From positions 1 through 64,000 of the forward strand of contig JBDWTN010000006.1 in the NCBI GenBank assembly GCA_039984955.1: a stretch of DNA of 64,000 nucleotides, written 5' to 3'. Below, in pieces: positions 1-7,164 of this stretch. Within the stretch, counting starts at the first letter, position 1. Each line of letters opens with the position of its first letter. The position numbers were made by a program, and so were the translations under genes. Under the pieces are notes generated by a model. It was not told the DNA's origin. It did not search any database and saw only the letters and a list, made by a program, of their open reading frames with translations. This stretch comes from Marinobacter alexandrii (GTDB lineage Bacteria; Bacteroidota; Bacteroidia; Cytophagales; Cyclobacteriaceae).

Positions 1-59
1 TTGTTTTTAAATTGTTTGATAATTCAAAAGTCCGAAAATGTGCAGCCGGAATTGAGAGT

Positions 60-90
60 GATTTTCGGATTCTAACTATTTCCGAAAATC
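60..90. repeat. Perfect 10-bp inverted repeat
   Basis: GATTTTCGGA at 60-69 is exactly complementary to TCCGAAAATC at 81-90, with an 11-base loop. A third partial copy (TCCGAAAATG) lies at 31-40. It sits beyond the 3' end of the minus-strand response regulator gene. It may be a terminator arm or a protein site; no T-tract follows it on either strand. Confidence 0.5.
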
Positions 91-157
91 ACCGAGAAAC
101 GTACGAGAGGTACTTATCGTGGTAGTACGTATTGAATTGCGAAGATTGCGTATAGCA

Positions 158-185
158 ATATCACGTAAAGAATTTTACGTGATAT
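158..185. terminator. 12-bp perfect hairpin downstream of the response regulator gene
   Basis: ATATCACGTAAA (158-169) and TTTACGTGATAT (174-185) pair perfectly around a GAAT loop. It lies 66 bases past the stop of the minus-strand response regulator gene, so a transcript end is plausible. There is no U-tract, so this is not a standard intrinsic terminator. Apart from this and the repeat at 60-90, I see nothing in bases 1-250. Confidence 0.4.
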
Positions 186-250
186 AATTAGTAGAGAAGG
201 CTTAATTGAATAGCGTAATGATATTGGAACAATAGAGACAAAAAAGTATA

Positions 251-637
251 TCAGCTTCCAAGCTGTCTCACTTGATCTTCCGAGATAGCTCTCAGCAATT
301 CTGAATGATTGATTGGTTTTGTAAAGTAACGATCAAAGCCAGCCTCAAGAAATCGTATCCGATCTTTGTCTAGCGTATAGCACGTGATTGCATACATGGG
401 AACTTCCTGATAGTCATCCTTATCTTTTAGGATACTCATAACCTCAGAACCATCCATCTGACCGCTTCCTAAATTAATATCCATAAGAATTAGATTAAAC
501 CGATCTTGAGAAGTGAAGTTCAATGCTTCTTTTGCACTAGTGGCAATGGTATTTGTAAAATCAAAAGTCAGGTCGTTGAGGATGTAATCCATCAACTTGG
601 CATTTATCTCATTATCCTCTACAGTCAAAATTTTCAT
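251..637 (-). CDS. Single-domain response regulator (CheY-like)
   Basis: This 128-residue protein is a bare receiver domain. The acidic pair is E7-D8, the phospho-acceptor is D53 in the LILMDINL stretch, and the conserved lysine is K107 in FTKPI. There is no DNA-binding or enzymatic output domain, so it probably relays phosphate to another protein or acts by protein contact. It lies 15 bases downstream of a large PAS histidine kinase on the same strand and is almost certainly its co-transcribed partner. The threonine usually found at the end of beta-4 is in the stretch YAITCYTLD. Family assignment is secure; the regulated process is unknown. Confidence 0.93.
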   Translation of the reverse strand: MKILTVEDNEINAKLMDYILNDLTFDFTNTIATSAKEALNFTSQDRFNLILMDINLGSGQMDGSEVMSILKDKDDYQEVPMYAITCYTLDKDRIRFLEAGFDRYFTKPINHSELLRAISEDQVRQLGS

Positions 638-652
638 CCAGCTAGGTTTTAA

Positions 653-2866
653 TTATTCAGATATCAGCTCAATGGCTGGTAATTTTATTTCAAATTGTGA
701 TCCTTCATTTACAACACTATGAACGACAATTGAACCTCCCATCAGTTGAATAAACTTATTTGCTATTGAAAGTCCAATCCCTGCTCCTTCGTATTTATAA
801 TTGAGACCAATGTTTACTTTTTCAAAATCCTCGAAGATTCTCTCATAGTTTGTTGAATCTATACCTACACCTGTATCCTTGATTTTGATTTCAGCCCATT
901 CTTGCTCATCAAGATTACATTCTATAGATACTTGCCCACCATTTGTATACTTGATCGCATTATGAATTACGGCATTGAGAGCAGCAGCTATCATATCTTG
1001 ATCTACTAATACAACTGCTTCGCGATCAGATTTTTGTAAAGTATAGCCCAGACTTTTTTTGTTGGCCATATGATGATAGGTATCAAATGACTTTTGAACA
1101 AGGTCATTAAGTTTGCATTCCTTGAGACGCATGTTAAGCCTCATCGAATCTAAATCACTCAAAGTGATTAGATCATTAAGTGTTTTTAATAAACGTTTCT
1201 CACTGTCTTTCTGCATTTGTAAAAGCTCGTGCTCTTCCTTGCCCAGATCTGTGGCCATTAAGAGTTCTGTTGTCCCCATGATTCCGTTTAATGGGGTTCG
1301 CATCTCATGACTTAGATTCGAAAGAATACCAGATTTTAGCCTATTGAGAGACATGGCATAATTCTTAGCTTCCTTGATAGACATTTCAGCTCTCTTCCTT
1401 TTTGTTATATCCGAGAGATTTGTTAGGACATAAGTAATCTCCTCATCTTCATTCTTAATAGGTCTGTACATGACATCCAGCCATTGCATAGATCCATCTG
1501 GCACTGGGCGTTCTATCTCTTTGCGGATTGTCATCCCTTTCATTGCTTTTTCAAACTCCTCTCTATATGGCTTCTTAAATACATCTGGCATCACATTTTC
1601 ATACTTCACCTCCTCTTTCCTCGGATTTACTCCATATTCATGTTCTATAATTTCTATAGACCGGTAATCAGCCATTAGTATGGTTCCGTTTTTACTCAAA
1701 AGTAGGCTGTAAATAAAACCATTATCTACCATAGCTTCTAAGCTATTCTTGGTTCTGGTCTTTTCTTGCTCTGCAAGTACTCGATCGTTTACATTGATCA
1801 GATTGCCCACCATACGGCTGGCTATACCTTCTTTATCCTTTTTCCTCCAGGCATGCACTTCATAATACTCATATTCTTCATGCCTGTTTTGAAGTCTGTA
1901 ATGGTTAAAGTAATGATTACCTTCTTTGTCCAGTTGATCCATATGACGCTGGTATGCCTCATCTCGATCATCTGGGTGGATCATTTTTCTAAATTCTGCC
2001 TCAGGAAGGTATTCACCTTCTCTAGACAAGCCCACCATATCTTTAAAATCTGGACTGTAGAACACCACGTCTTTCTGCAGGTCATGGTCAAACAACCCTG
2101 ACTTGATTCCTTTTAAAGCAAGTAATCTTGTCTCAGATTCCTTTTTAATTCTCTCAAGATTATTATGGAGCCGGGTACGATCAGCTGTTACACCGCATAT
2201 ATAAATAATCTTACCCTCATGAATCATTGGTTTAGCAATCGTCCGAATCCATTTACTTTTTCCTTTCGCACTTGTAATTTCTCCCGTGTAATCATACATC
2301 TCAAAATTTTCATAAAGCTTTTTGACTAGCTTGTCTATTTCATCTTTATGCTTGCCGGTATAAAAGCTTAAGGCCATTCCTGCATTTACATCTGATCCTA
2401 CTGGAAGGTCGTGGATGTTATATACTTCTTCAGACCAATAGGTTTTATCGCGAATAGGATCATAGTACCATGCTCCTGTGTTCGTAAGTTTGGACATGTC
2501 TACCAATGATAGATGTTCCTTTGCATGATCAGTCACATCAAATCCCACCAAATAGATCTCTCCTTCTTGGTATGTCAAATCGAACTGAAACGAGAATGAC
2601 TGCAAATCCTGATCTATTAGGGATATTACTTCATGGCATATTTGTCTTTCCTCTACTGCTATTTCTATTAGTTCAACAAATCTCTGTTCTTCACTATCAT
2701 GTATGAGTTTAGTAATGGGTCTCCCCACTAAGTCCTCTTTCTCAATTTTGAACCTTTTAAACCATCTATCATTTGCCTTGACCACAACACCTTCAATAGT
2801 GAGTATTGCCATAAAGACTTCAGTGCCATGAGCAAATTTTTCCAGCTCTTTGATGGTAAATTCCAT
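653..2866 (-). CDS. Soluble multi-PAS sensor histidine kinase
   Basis: The protein has 737 residues and no membrane segment. It appears to hold four PAS modules: about residues 10-115, 125-235 (a PAS_3-type fold with a GAWYYD start), 245-365 and 375-490. These are followed by a HisKA domain with the H-box SHEMRTPLNG (phospho-accepting H520) and a HATPase domain with the DTGVGI and GAGIGLSI boxes near the C-terminus. The lack of membrane spans implies that it senses a cytoplasmic signal. It is transcribed ahead of the 128-residue response regulator, with 15 bases between them. The sensed ligand cannot be read from the sequence. Confidence 0.93.
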   Translation of the reverse strand: MEFTIKELEKFAHGTEVFMAILTIEGVVVKANDRWFKRFKIEKEDLVGRPITKLIHDSEEQRFVELIEIAVEERQICHEVISLIDQDLQSFSFQFDLTYQEGEIYLVGFDVTDHAKEHLSLVDMSKLTNTGAWYYDPIRDKTYWSEEVYNIHDLPVGSDVNAGMALSFYTGKHKDEIDKLVKKLYENFEMYDYTGEITSAKGKSKWIRTIAKPMIHEGKIIYICGVTADRTRLHNNLERIKKESETRLLALKGIKSGLFDHDLQKDVVFYSPDFKDMVGLSREGEYLPEAEFRKMIHPDDRDEAYQRHMDQLDKEGNHYFNHYRLQNRHEEYEYYEVHAWRKKDKEGIASRMVGNLINVNDRVLAEQEKTRTKNSLEAMVDNGFIYSLLLSKNGTILMADYRSIEIIEHEYGVNPRKEEVKYENVMPDVFKKPYREEFEKAMKGMTIRKEIERPVPDGSMQWLDVMYRPIKNEDEEITYVLTNLSDITKRKRAEMSIKEAKNYAMSLNRLKSGILSNLSHEMRTPLNGIMGTTELLMATDLGKEEHELLQMQKDSEKRLLKTLNDLITLSDLDSMRLNMRLKECKLNDLVQKSFDTYHHMANKKSLGYTLQKSDREAVVLVDQDMIAAALNAVIHNAIKYTNGGQVSIECNLDEQEWAEIKIKDTGVGIDSTNYERIFEDFEKVNIGLNYKYEGAGIGLSIANKFIQLMGGSIVVHSVVNEGSQFEIKLPAIELISE

Positions 2867-3211
2867 TTTTCTTTTTTGGTGTCTAATAAATTTAATGATT
2901 AATCTGGCATATCCTTATTCTGTCACAAGAATCTTAATTTCATTATTAGATAAAGAAAATACAGTCGATAAGGTTTTAAACTTATTCCATTTGCAGAAAA
3001 CGCTTCGATTATATAATCAGGGTGGAATTACCGATCATTAAAGCTCATAAAGTCTATTTTTGAGACTTACATCTTAAATAATAAAGCAATCAGTTCAACA
3101 CGCAGAATTGGTATCTTACCGAATATTCAATCAAGTCAGATTGTCAGTTAATTATGTTTACACCATTGAATACAATCTGAATCTTAATTTCATTACTAAA
3201 AACCCAGAAAA
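2867..3211. other. Divergent intergenic region with a 17-bp direct repeat
   Basis: These 345 bases separate the minus-strand kinase operon from the plus-strand STAS-like gene, so promoters for both should lie here. I found no TAnnTTTG box at a suitable place. The one notable feature is an exact 17-base repeat, GAATCTTAATTTCATTA, at 2929-2945 and 3179-3195. The second copy ends 16 bases before the ATG at 3212. No RNA gene is apparent. Confidence 0.5.
2929..3195 (+). repeat. Pair of exact 17-bp direct repeats
   Basis: GAATCTTAATTTCATTA occurs at 2929-2945 and again at 3179-3195, 250 bases apart. Identity stops at both edges. One copy is close to the kinase gene start on the minus strand and the other directly precedes the plus-strand gene, as expected for a shared regulator site or a small duplication. 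Confidence 0.45.
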
Positions 3212-3610
3212 ATGACAATATCTGTGACTGAACAAATCTCAAGGGAGAAAAGCATTGAAATGAAGAAGTTTGAAAAAAAAGATAAAAGTTTTCTACACTT
3301 TGTATTTAGGAATAAGTTTACAGAAGATATGTCCACTGAGGCGACACAAGTCTGGTCAAATTTCTGCGATCTGAATAGTACAAAAAAATTCATTCACATT
3401 TGGGATTGCCAGAGTATGGGTGGCTTTGATAATAGTGCAAAAAATAAATGGATATCTCATCTGAATAAATACAAAAATCAAACAGAGAAAATCATCCTCA
3501 TTTCAGACAATATAATCATCAGAGGTGCTGGTAGAATTATGTCAAAAATATCAGACCATCACTTAAGTGTATATAGGACGTTTGAAGAAATGACCTTAAA
3601 AGAAATGTAA
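3212..3610 (+). CDS. STAS/SpoIIAA-like small protein
   Basis: This 132-residue soluble protein has no signal peptide or membrane span. Its pattern suggests a SpoIIAA/STAS-like alpha-beta fold: a beta strand (SFLHFVFRN), a strand ending in an acidic turn (FIHIWDCQSMGGF), a further strand (KIILISDN), and a helix with RGAGRIMSKI. The assignment rests on pattern only. The gene runs toward the SulP transporter gene with 40 bases between their ends. That is notable because SulP proteins normally carry a STAS domain and this one does not. The start at 3212 is chosen because an in-frame ATG follows an A-rich leader. The alternative is an unrelated hypothetical protein. Confidence 0.6.
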   Translation: MTISVTEQISREKSIEMKKFEKKDKSFLHFVFRNKFTEDMSTEATQVWSNFCDLNSTKKFIHIWDCQSMGGFDNSAKNKWISHLNKYKNQTEKIILISDNIIIRGAGRIMSKISDHHLSVYRTFEEMTLKEM

Positions 3611-3614
3611 GCCC

Positions 3615-3639
3615 TTCCTTATATATTATATAGAAGGAA
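3615..3639. terminator. Convergent hairpin between STAS-like and SulP genes
   Basis: TTCCTTATATA and TATATAGAAGGAA form an AT-rich stem with one bulged G between two genes that end toward each other. T-rich runs are modest on both sides. It is a likely bidirectional terminator, but the stem is weak. Confidence 0.4.
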
Positions 3640-3650
3640 TTACTGACTTT

Positions 3651-5357
3651 TTACGAAATCACACTCTCATCATAAGCTTCCGGGTGAGAGATAGAAACAG
3701 CATCATCAGGCTGTATACTAGAGTGGTGAGTAACTATCTTATCGTCTTTGATCACAAAAGAAAACCTAAGCTTATTAGTTTCCTCAAAACCTTTAGACTT
3801 CCAATCCAATCGGTATTGTCCGCTATCTACTTTGAAATCATTTACTTTTTGTGTGGATACCTCCTCTAAAATCAAGTGAACATCATTTTTCACAAATAGG
3901 TCACGATATAAGTTCTTTACATCTTCTTTTGTATGCCGGGTTTTGGTTGAAAAAGCGGGAATCATAATCACATCATCAGAATAGAGACCCATTAGTGCAT
4001 CTAGATCATGACTATTTATCGCGTTAGCCCATTTATTTAACACAGGAACCGCAGGTTCTTGCATTATGTCAGCATTTTCCAATGCTTCATCACTTTCAGG
4101 TTTGAATGTACCAGAAAATTGTGCTAATATCTCAGAGGTGGACTTTCCAAGTCTACGCATAAATACATATTGGATTCCTGCATGAACAAGTAGTAGAAGT
4201 AACAAACCTTCAAAAATGCCTAGCTCGAAAACAAGAAATCCGCATGCTGCTGCCATAATTAAAGCATATCTCCCTTCGGATCTAACATGCGTAATATTCG
4301 CAATCATTTTCCAACCTGAATACACCATAATGATACCTAGTGCGTATTCTGGTAAATGTTCAAGAACTGACGGGAATAGGACTACTAGTAAGAGTACAAT
4401 CGAAGTAAAGAGGTTTGATAGCTTCGTCACAGCACCAGCAACTGTATTGGTCGTACTTTTCGCTAACCCGTCCAAATTCGTCATTCCCCCAAAAAAAGTT
4501 GCTCCAAAGTTAGCTATCCAAATGGGTAATAGTCCACTATTTGTATCCGCTTTCCTTTTTCTTGGGTCCATTTTTTCAATGGCTACATGACTCATCACTT
4601 GCTCAATTACATCTATACTTCCTAGCATTAAAGCAAATCCCACCATTTTCAATAAAGTCAGAAGCGTTTGACTTTGATCCATACCATCCAGGTGTGGCAA
4701 GGGCATTTGAATTTGAAATGGAATTGAATCTATGGAGACTCTGGGCAATGGCAAGAAGAAGCTTAGTGCAAAACTGGTTACCATAATTACAAAGTATGGT
4801 AGTGCGGGCATTCGTTTTTTGTAATACTTAAAAAGCATCACAAAAAGTGCAAATGAGACAATACTTAAGGCAATTACCATCTCACGCTCCCAATTGAGCC
4901 AAGTTCCAGTTTCATGTTCTATATCATAGAGGAATGGAACAAACTTTAAGGCTATTTTCAATCCTACGCCCGCTAGCAATCCTTCCACCAAGTAATGCGG
5001 CACAACTCGTAGAATATACCTTTCCCATTTAAAACTCCAAACCAATGCTTGAAACAATGCTGTAAGCATAATTACAAATGGCATGTTTTCCATACCAAAT
5101 GAACTTACTCCAAGTGCTAATGCTGGAGCTAAACCGGCGGCCACTCCCGGCATTCCAGTATAGTTTCCAGGTCGAAATAGGTAGGTAACAAAGCTTACTA
5201 CTCCAGCGAAAATCACTGTGTAGAGCCCAGTCATAACTGGGTAATCAGACATTAAACAAATACCAATGGTGAGTGGTACGGCCATTATACCCGTTACTGT
5301 ACCTGCAAGTGCATCTCTTCTCAGATGCATAAATATATTCTTCAATCGATCATTCAT
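3651..5357 (-). CDS. SulP-family anion transporter with a C-terminal SnoaL/NTF2-like domain
   Basis: The protein has 568 residues. Residues 12-400 are a SulP/SLC26-type membrane core: an N-terminal RRDALAGTVTGIMAVPLTIG stretch, about 10-12 hydrophobic spans, and the GSIDVIEQVMSH region near residue 250. SulP proteins usually end in a cytoplasmic STAS domain. Here, residues about 438-550 instead look like a SnoaL/DUF4440 NTF2-like cone (LNKWANAINSHDLDALMGLY, then strand-rich sequence). The linker at 415-437 is acidic. The substrate (sulfate, bicarbonate or another anion) cannot be told. The opposing gene at 3212 encodes a STAS-like protein and may supply the missing function in trans; that is inference. 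Confidence 0.88.
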   Translation of the reverse strand: MNDRLKNIFMHLRRDALAGTVTGIMAVPLTIGICLMSDYPVMTGLYTVIFAGVVSFVTYLFRPGNYTGMPGVAAGLAPALALGVSSFGMENMPFVIMLTALFQALVWSFKWERYILRVVPHYLVEGLLAGVGLKIALKFVPFLYDIEHETGTWLNWEREMVIALSIVSFALFVMLFKYYKKRMPALPYFVIMVTSFALSFFLPLPRVSIDSIPFQIQMPLPHLDGMDQSQTLLTLLKMVGFALMLGSIDVIEQVMSHVAIEKMDPRKRKADTNSGLLPIWIANFGATFFGGMTNLDGLAKSTTNTVAGAVTKLSNLFTSIVLLLVVLFPSVLEHLPEYALGIIMVYSGWKMIANITHVRSEGRYALIMAAACGFLVFELGIFEGLLLLLLVHAGIQYVFMRRLGKSTSEILAQFSGTFKPESDEALENADIMQEPAVPVLNKWANAINSHDLDALMGLYSDDVIMIPAFSTKTRHTKEDVKNLYRDLFVKNDVHLILEEVSTQKVNDFKVDSGQYRLDWKSKGFEETNKLRFSFVIKDDKIVTHHSSIQPDDAVSISHPEAYDESVIS

Positions 5358-5463
5358 GATTGTTCTGTTAATTTCTTAATAAGTAAATAGGACATATGGT
5401 ATTGACTCTGTCGCAAAGGCGAGAGCAATACAGAAAAGAATCAGCTTCTAAAAAGCTTGTGAA

Positions 5464-5790
5464 CTAACAGAATGGGATTTTAAGACAGCAAAAAGCAATG
5501 AAAAGAGATACACCAGAAAGAGACTTTCGAGGAGCCTTTACTGAATACTGGTTTTGTACGTGCGAATAGAAATTAAGAGCTACCGAAGTGGATGTGGAAT
5601 CTCCCCAGCTTCCAGAAAGCAGAAGATTTTCTTTTAATTCTTCTTTTTCTTTTAATTCTTCCTTGAGTTCTCGTTCTTCCTTAGTCTCCTCCGCTTGCTC
5701 ATCAGATAGCAATAAGCTTACTTCTGAAAGGGTAATTAAACCCATCAGAATGATGGCGAGGTAATTAAGAATGTATTCTCGGCGCAACAT
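5464..5790 (-). CDS. Small membrane protein with a Lys/Glu-rich repeat
   Basis: This 108-residue protein of unknown family has one N-terminal hydrophobic span (about residues 9-29). A highly charged segment rich in KEE/ELKE units (about 32-57) probably forms a coiled coil, and the C-terminus is hydrophobic and ends in cysteines. It lies 106 bases upstream of the SulP gene on the same strand and may be co-transcribed with it. A promoter-like box on the minus strand (5836-5843) about 46 bases upstream of the start supports a real gene. No function is proposed. Being short and of biased composition, it could be a chance reading frame. Confidence 0.5.
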   Translation of the reverse strand: MLRREYILNYLAIILMGLITLSEVSLLLSDEQAEETKEERELKEELKEKEELKENLLLSGSWGDSTSTSVALNFYSHVQNQYSVKAPRKSLSGVSLFIAFCCLKIPFC

Positions 5791-5835
5791 AGGTAGTCTG
5801 CTTGTGAAGCAATTTACCTATTTATCTTATTTGGA

Positions 5836-5843
5836 CAAATGTA
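5836..5843 (-). promoter_or_regulatory. -7 promoter box for the small membrane protein gene
   Basis: Read on the minus strand this is TACATTTG, an exact match to the Bacteroidota -7 consensus TAnnTTTG. It would place the transcript start about 38 bases before the ATG at 5790. The -33 element is only a weak TTTC-like match. Confidence 0.4.
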
Positions 5844-5934
5844 TTTCGATTAGCATGTCGAAATTGACGGATAACATTAATGCATGAACATAGGTTAACA
5901 TCATGTAATCATACTATCTTCCTTTTTTTGAATA

Positions 5935-7098
5935 ATGCTTTTAGGTTTTTACTACAAATCGGCTCTTCTTGCCTTCTTCTTCGTTCAGGGAATTATATTC
6001 TCTACCTCGCTATTAATTCACTCTGTGAAGCACCGCGATGTTTCTAGCAAATGGTTAAGTTTACTGATTTTTTTGAGTTGTCTTTATGTAGCTCCATGGA
6101 TGTTGGGGCACTTAGATTGGTATGCTATGGATGGCTATCGAGAATTTCTATTCTTCGTCCCTTTCCAACAATTCTTTCTCATCGGTCCTGTTATCCTATT
6201 CTATATTAAAAGCTTGCTTGACCCTGATACCAAGGGATTAAAAAGGGAAGACTTTTTACATTTCATTCCGGCTGCTCTCTACCTACTCTATAGTTTGATC
6301 GTATTTGTAACCGATTTTCTCATTTTAGATGAATTTTATTTCTACGCAGATGGTCGGGACAAAGATTTATCCCCCTGGTATCAAATTAGTGGACTTGCAT
6401 GTATTATTACCTACACAGTCTTTGGAATCAAACTCTACTCACAATATCGTAAAGAAATCGTCAATCAGGTCAGTTATGCTGAAAATATCAAATTTGGGTG
6501 GCTTAAGAAATTCCTCATTGCCCTGTTAGTCATACTTACCATTCGAATTCTTTTCTTGATATTTTTACCTAATTGGGGTGATTTCGGTATCAAGTGGTGG
6601 TATTATTTCTTCTTTGCATGCGTTTTTTACTACATCGCACTATCAGGCTACAAGAATGCCATTCAATCATCTATTCTTTTTGAACCGGGCTGGCGATTGA
6701 TAAGTCCAGATAGAACTGAGGAAAAATTAACTATTTCAGCTCATGAAATTACCTCCTGGAAAGAAAAAATACGGGTGTTTATTGAAGAGGAAAGAGCTTA
6801 TCAAAATTCAAACCTAACACTCAGAGATGTGGCCAATTCTCTTGGCACCAATACCAGGTTAGTTTCTCAGGTAATCAATCAGGGATTCAAAATGAACTTC
6901 AATGACTTTATCAACGATTTTAGATTGAAGACCTTAAAAGTGAAACTCCAAAATGGTGAACATAAACAATTCACTCTCCTAAGTCTCGCTCTGGACTGTG
7001 GGTTTAATTCTAAAAGTACTTTCAATAGAGTATTTAAGAAAAGTACAGGACTAACTCCAAATCAATTCATTTCTCATATTGAAAGTCAAAAAGAATAG
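5935..7098 (+). CDS. Membrane-anchored AraC-family transcriptional regulator
   Basis: The protein has 387 residues. The N-terminal part, about residues 1-240, holds seven or so hydrophobic spans. The C-terminal part, about 275-385, is an AraC/XylS double helix-turn-helix: SLGTNTRLVSQVINQ is the first recognition region, and CGFNSKSTFNRVFKKSTG-TPNQF is the family signature. This layout suggests that the membrane part senses a signal and the DNA-binding part acts while tethered. The next gene, 66 bases downstream on the same strand, encodes an exported serine hydrolase and is the likely target. It is one of four regulators of this design in the window. Confidence 0.92.
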   Translation: MLLGFYYKSALLAFFFVQGIIFSTSLLIHSVKHRDVSSKWLSLLIFLSCLYVAPWMLGHLDWYAMDGYREFLFFVPFQQFFLIGPVILFYIKSLLDPDTKGLKREDFLHFIPAALYLLYSLIVFVTDFLILDEFYFYADGRDKDLSPWYQISGLACIITYTVFGIKLYSQYRKEIVNQVSYAENIKFGWLKKFLIALLVILTIRILFLIFLPNWGDFGIKWWYYFFFACVFYYIALSGYKNAIQSSILFEPGWRLISPDRTEEKLTISAHEITSWKEKIRVFIEEERAYQNSNLTLRDVANSLGTNTRLVSQVINQGFKMNFNDFINDFRLKTLKVKLQNGEHKQFTLLSLALDCGFNSKSTFNRVFKKSTGLTPNQFISHIESQKE

Positions 7099-7100
7099 GT

Positions 7101-7144
7101 GTCAAATCATTATTTGACGCGCTGGATATACTTTTTCGATCCAG
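7101..7144 (+). terminator. Two small hairpins between araC-type gene and serine hydrolase gene
   Basis: GTCAAAT (7101-7107) pairs with ATTTGAC (7112-7118), and CTGGAT (7122-7127) with ATCCAG (7139-7144). They fill the gap between the regulator and the hydrolase gene. They could be a weak terminator, or a leader structure or operator for the hydrolase gene. Confidence 0.3.
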
Positions 7145-7164
7145 ATTTGATATAAAAAATCAAA

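Noticed and set aside
1766-2101. Plus-strand frame of 111 codons inside the PAS kinase gene
   Set aside because: It is antisense to a well-conserved coding region with clear PAS and kinase motifs; hydrophobic appearance is a by-product of the opposite strand.
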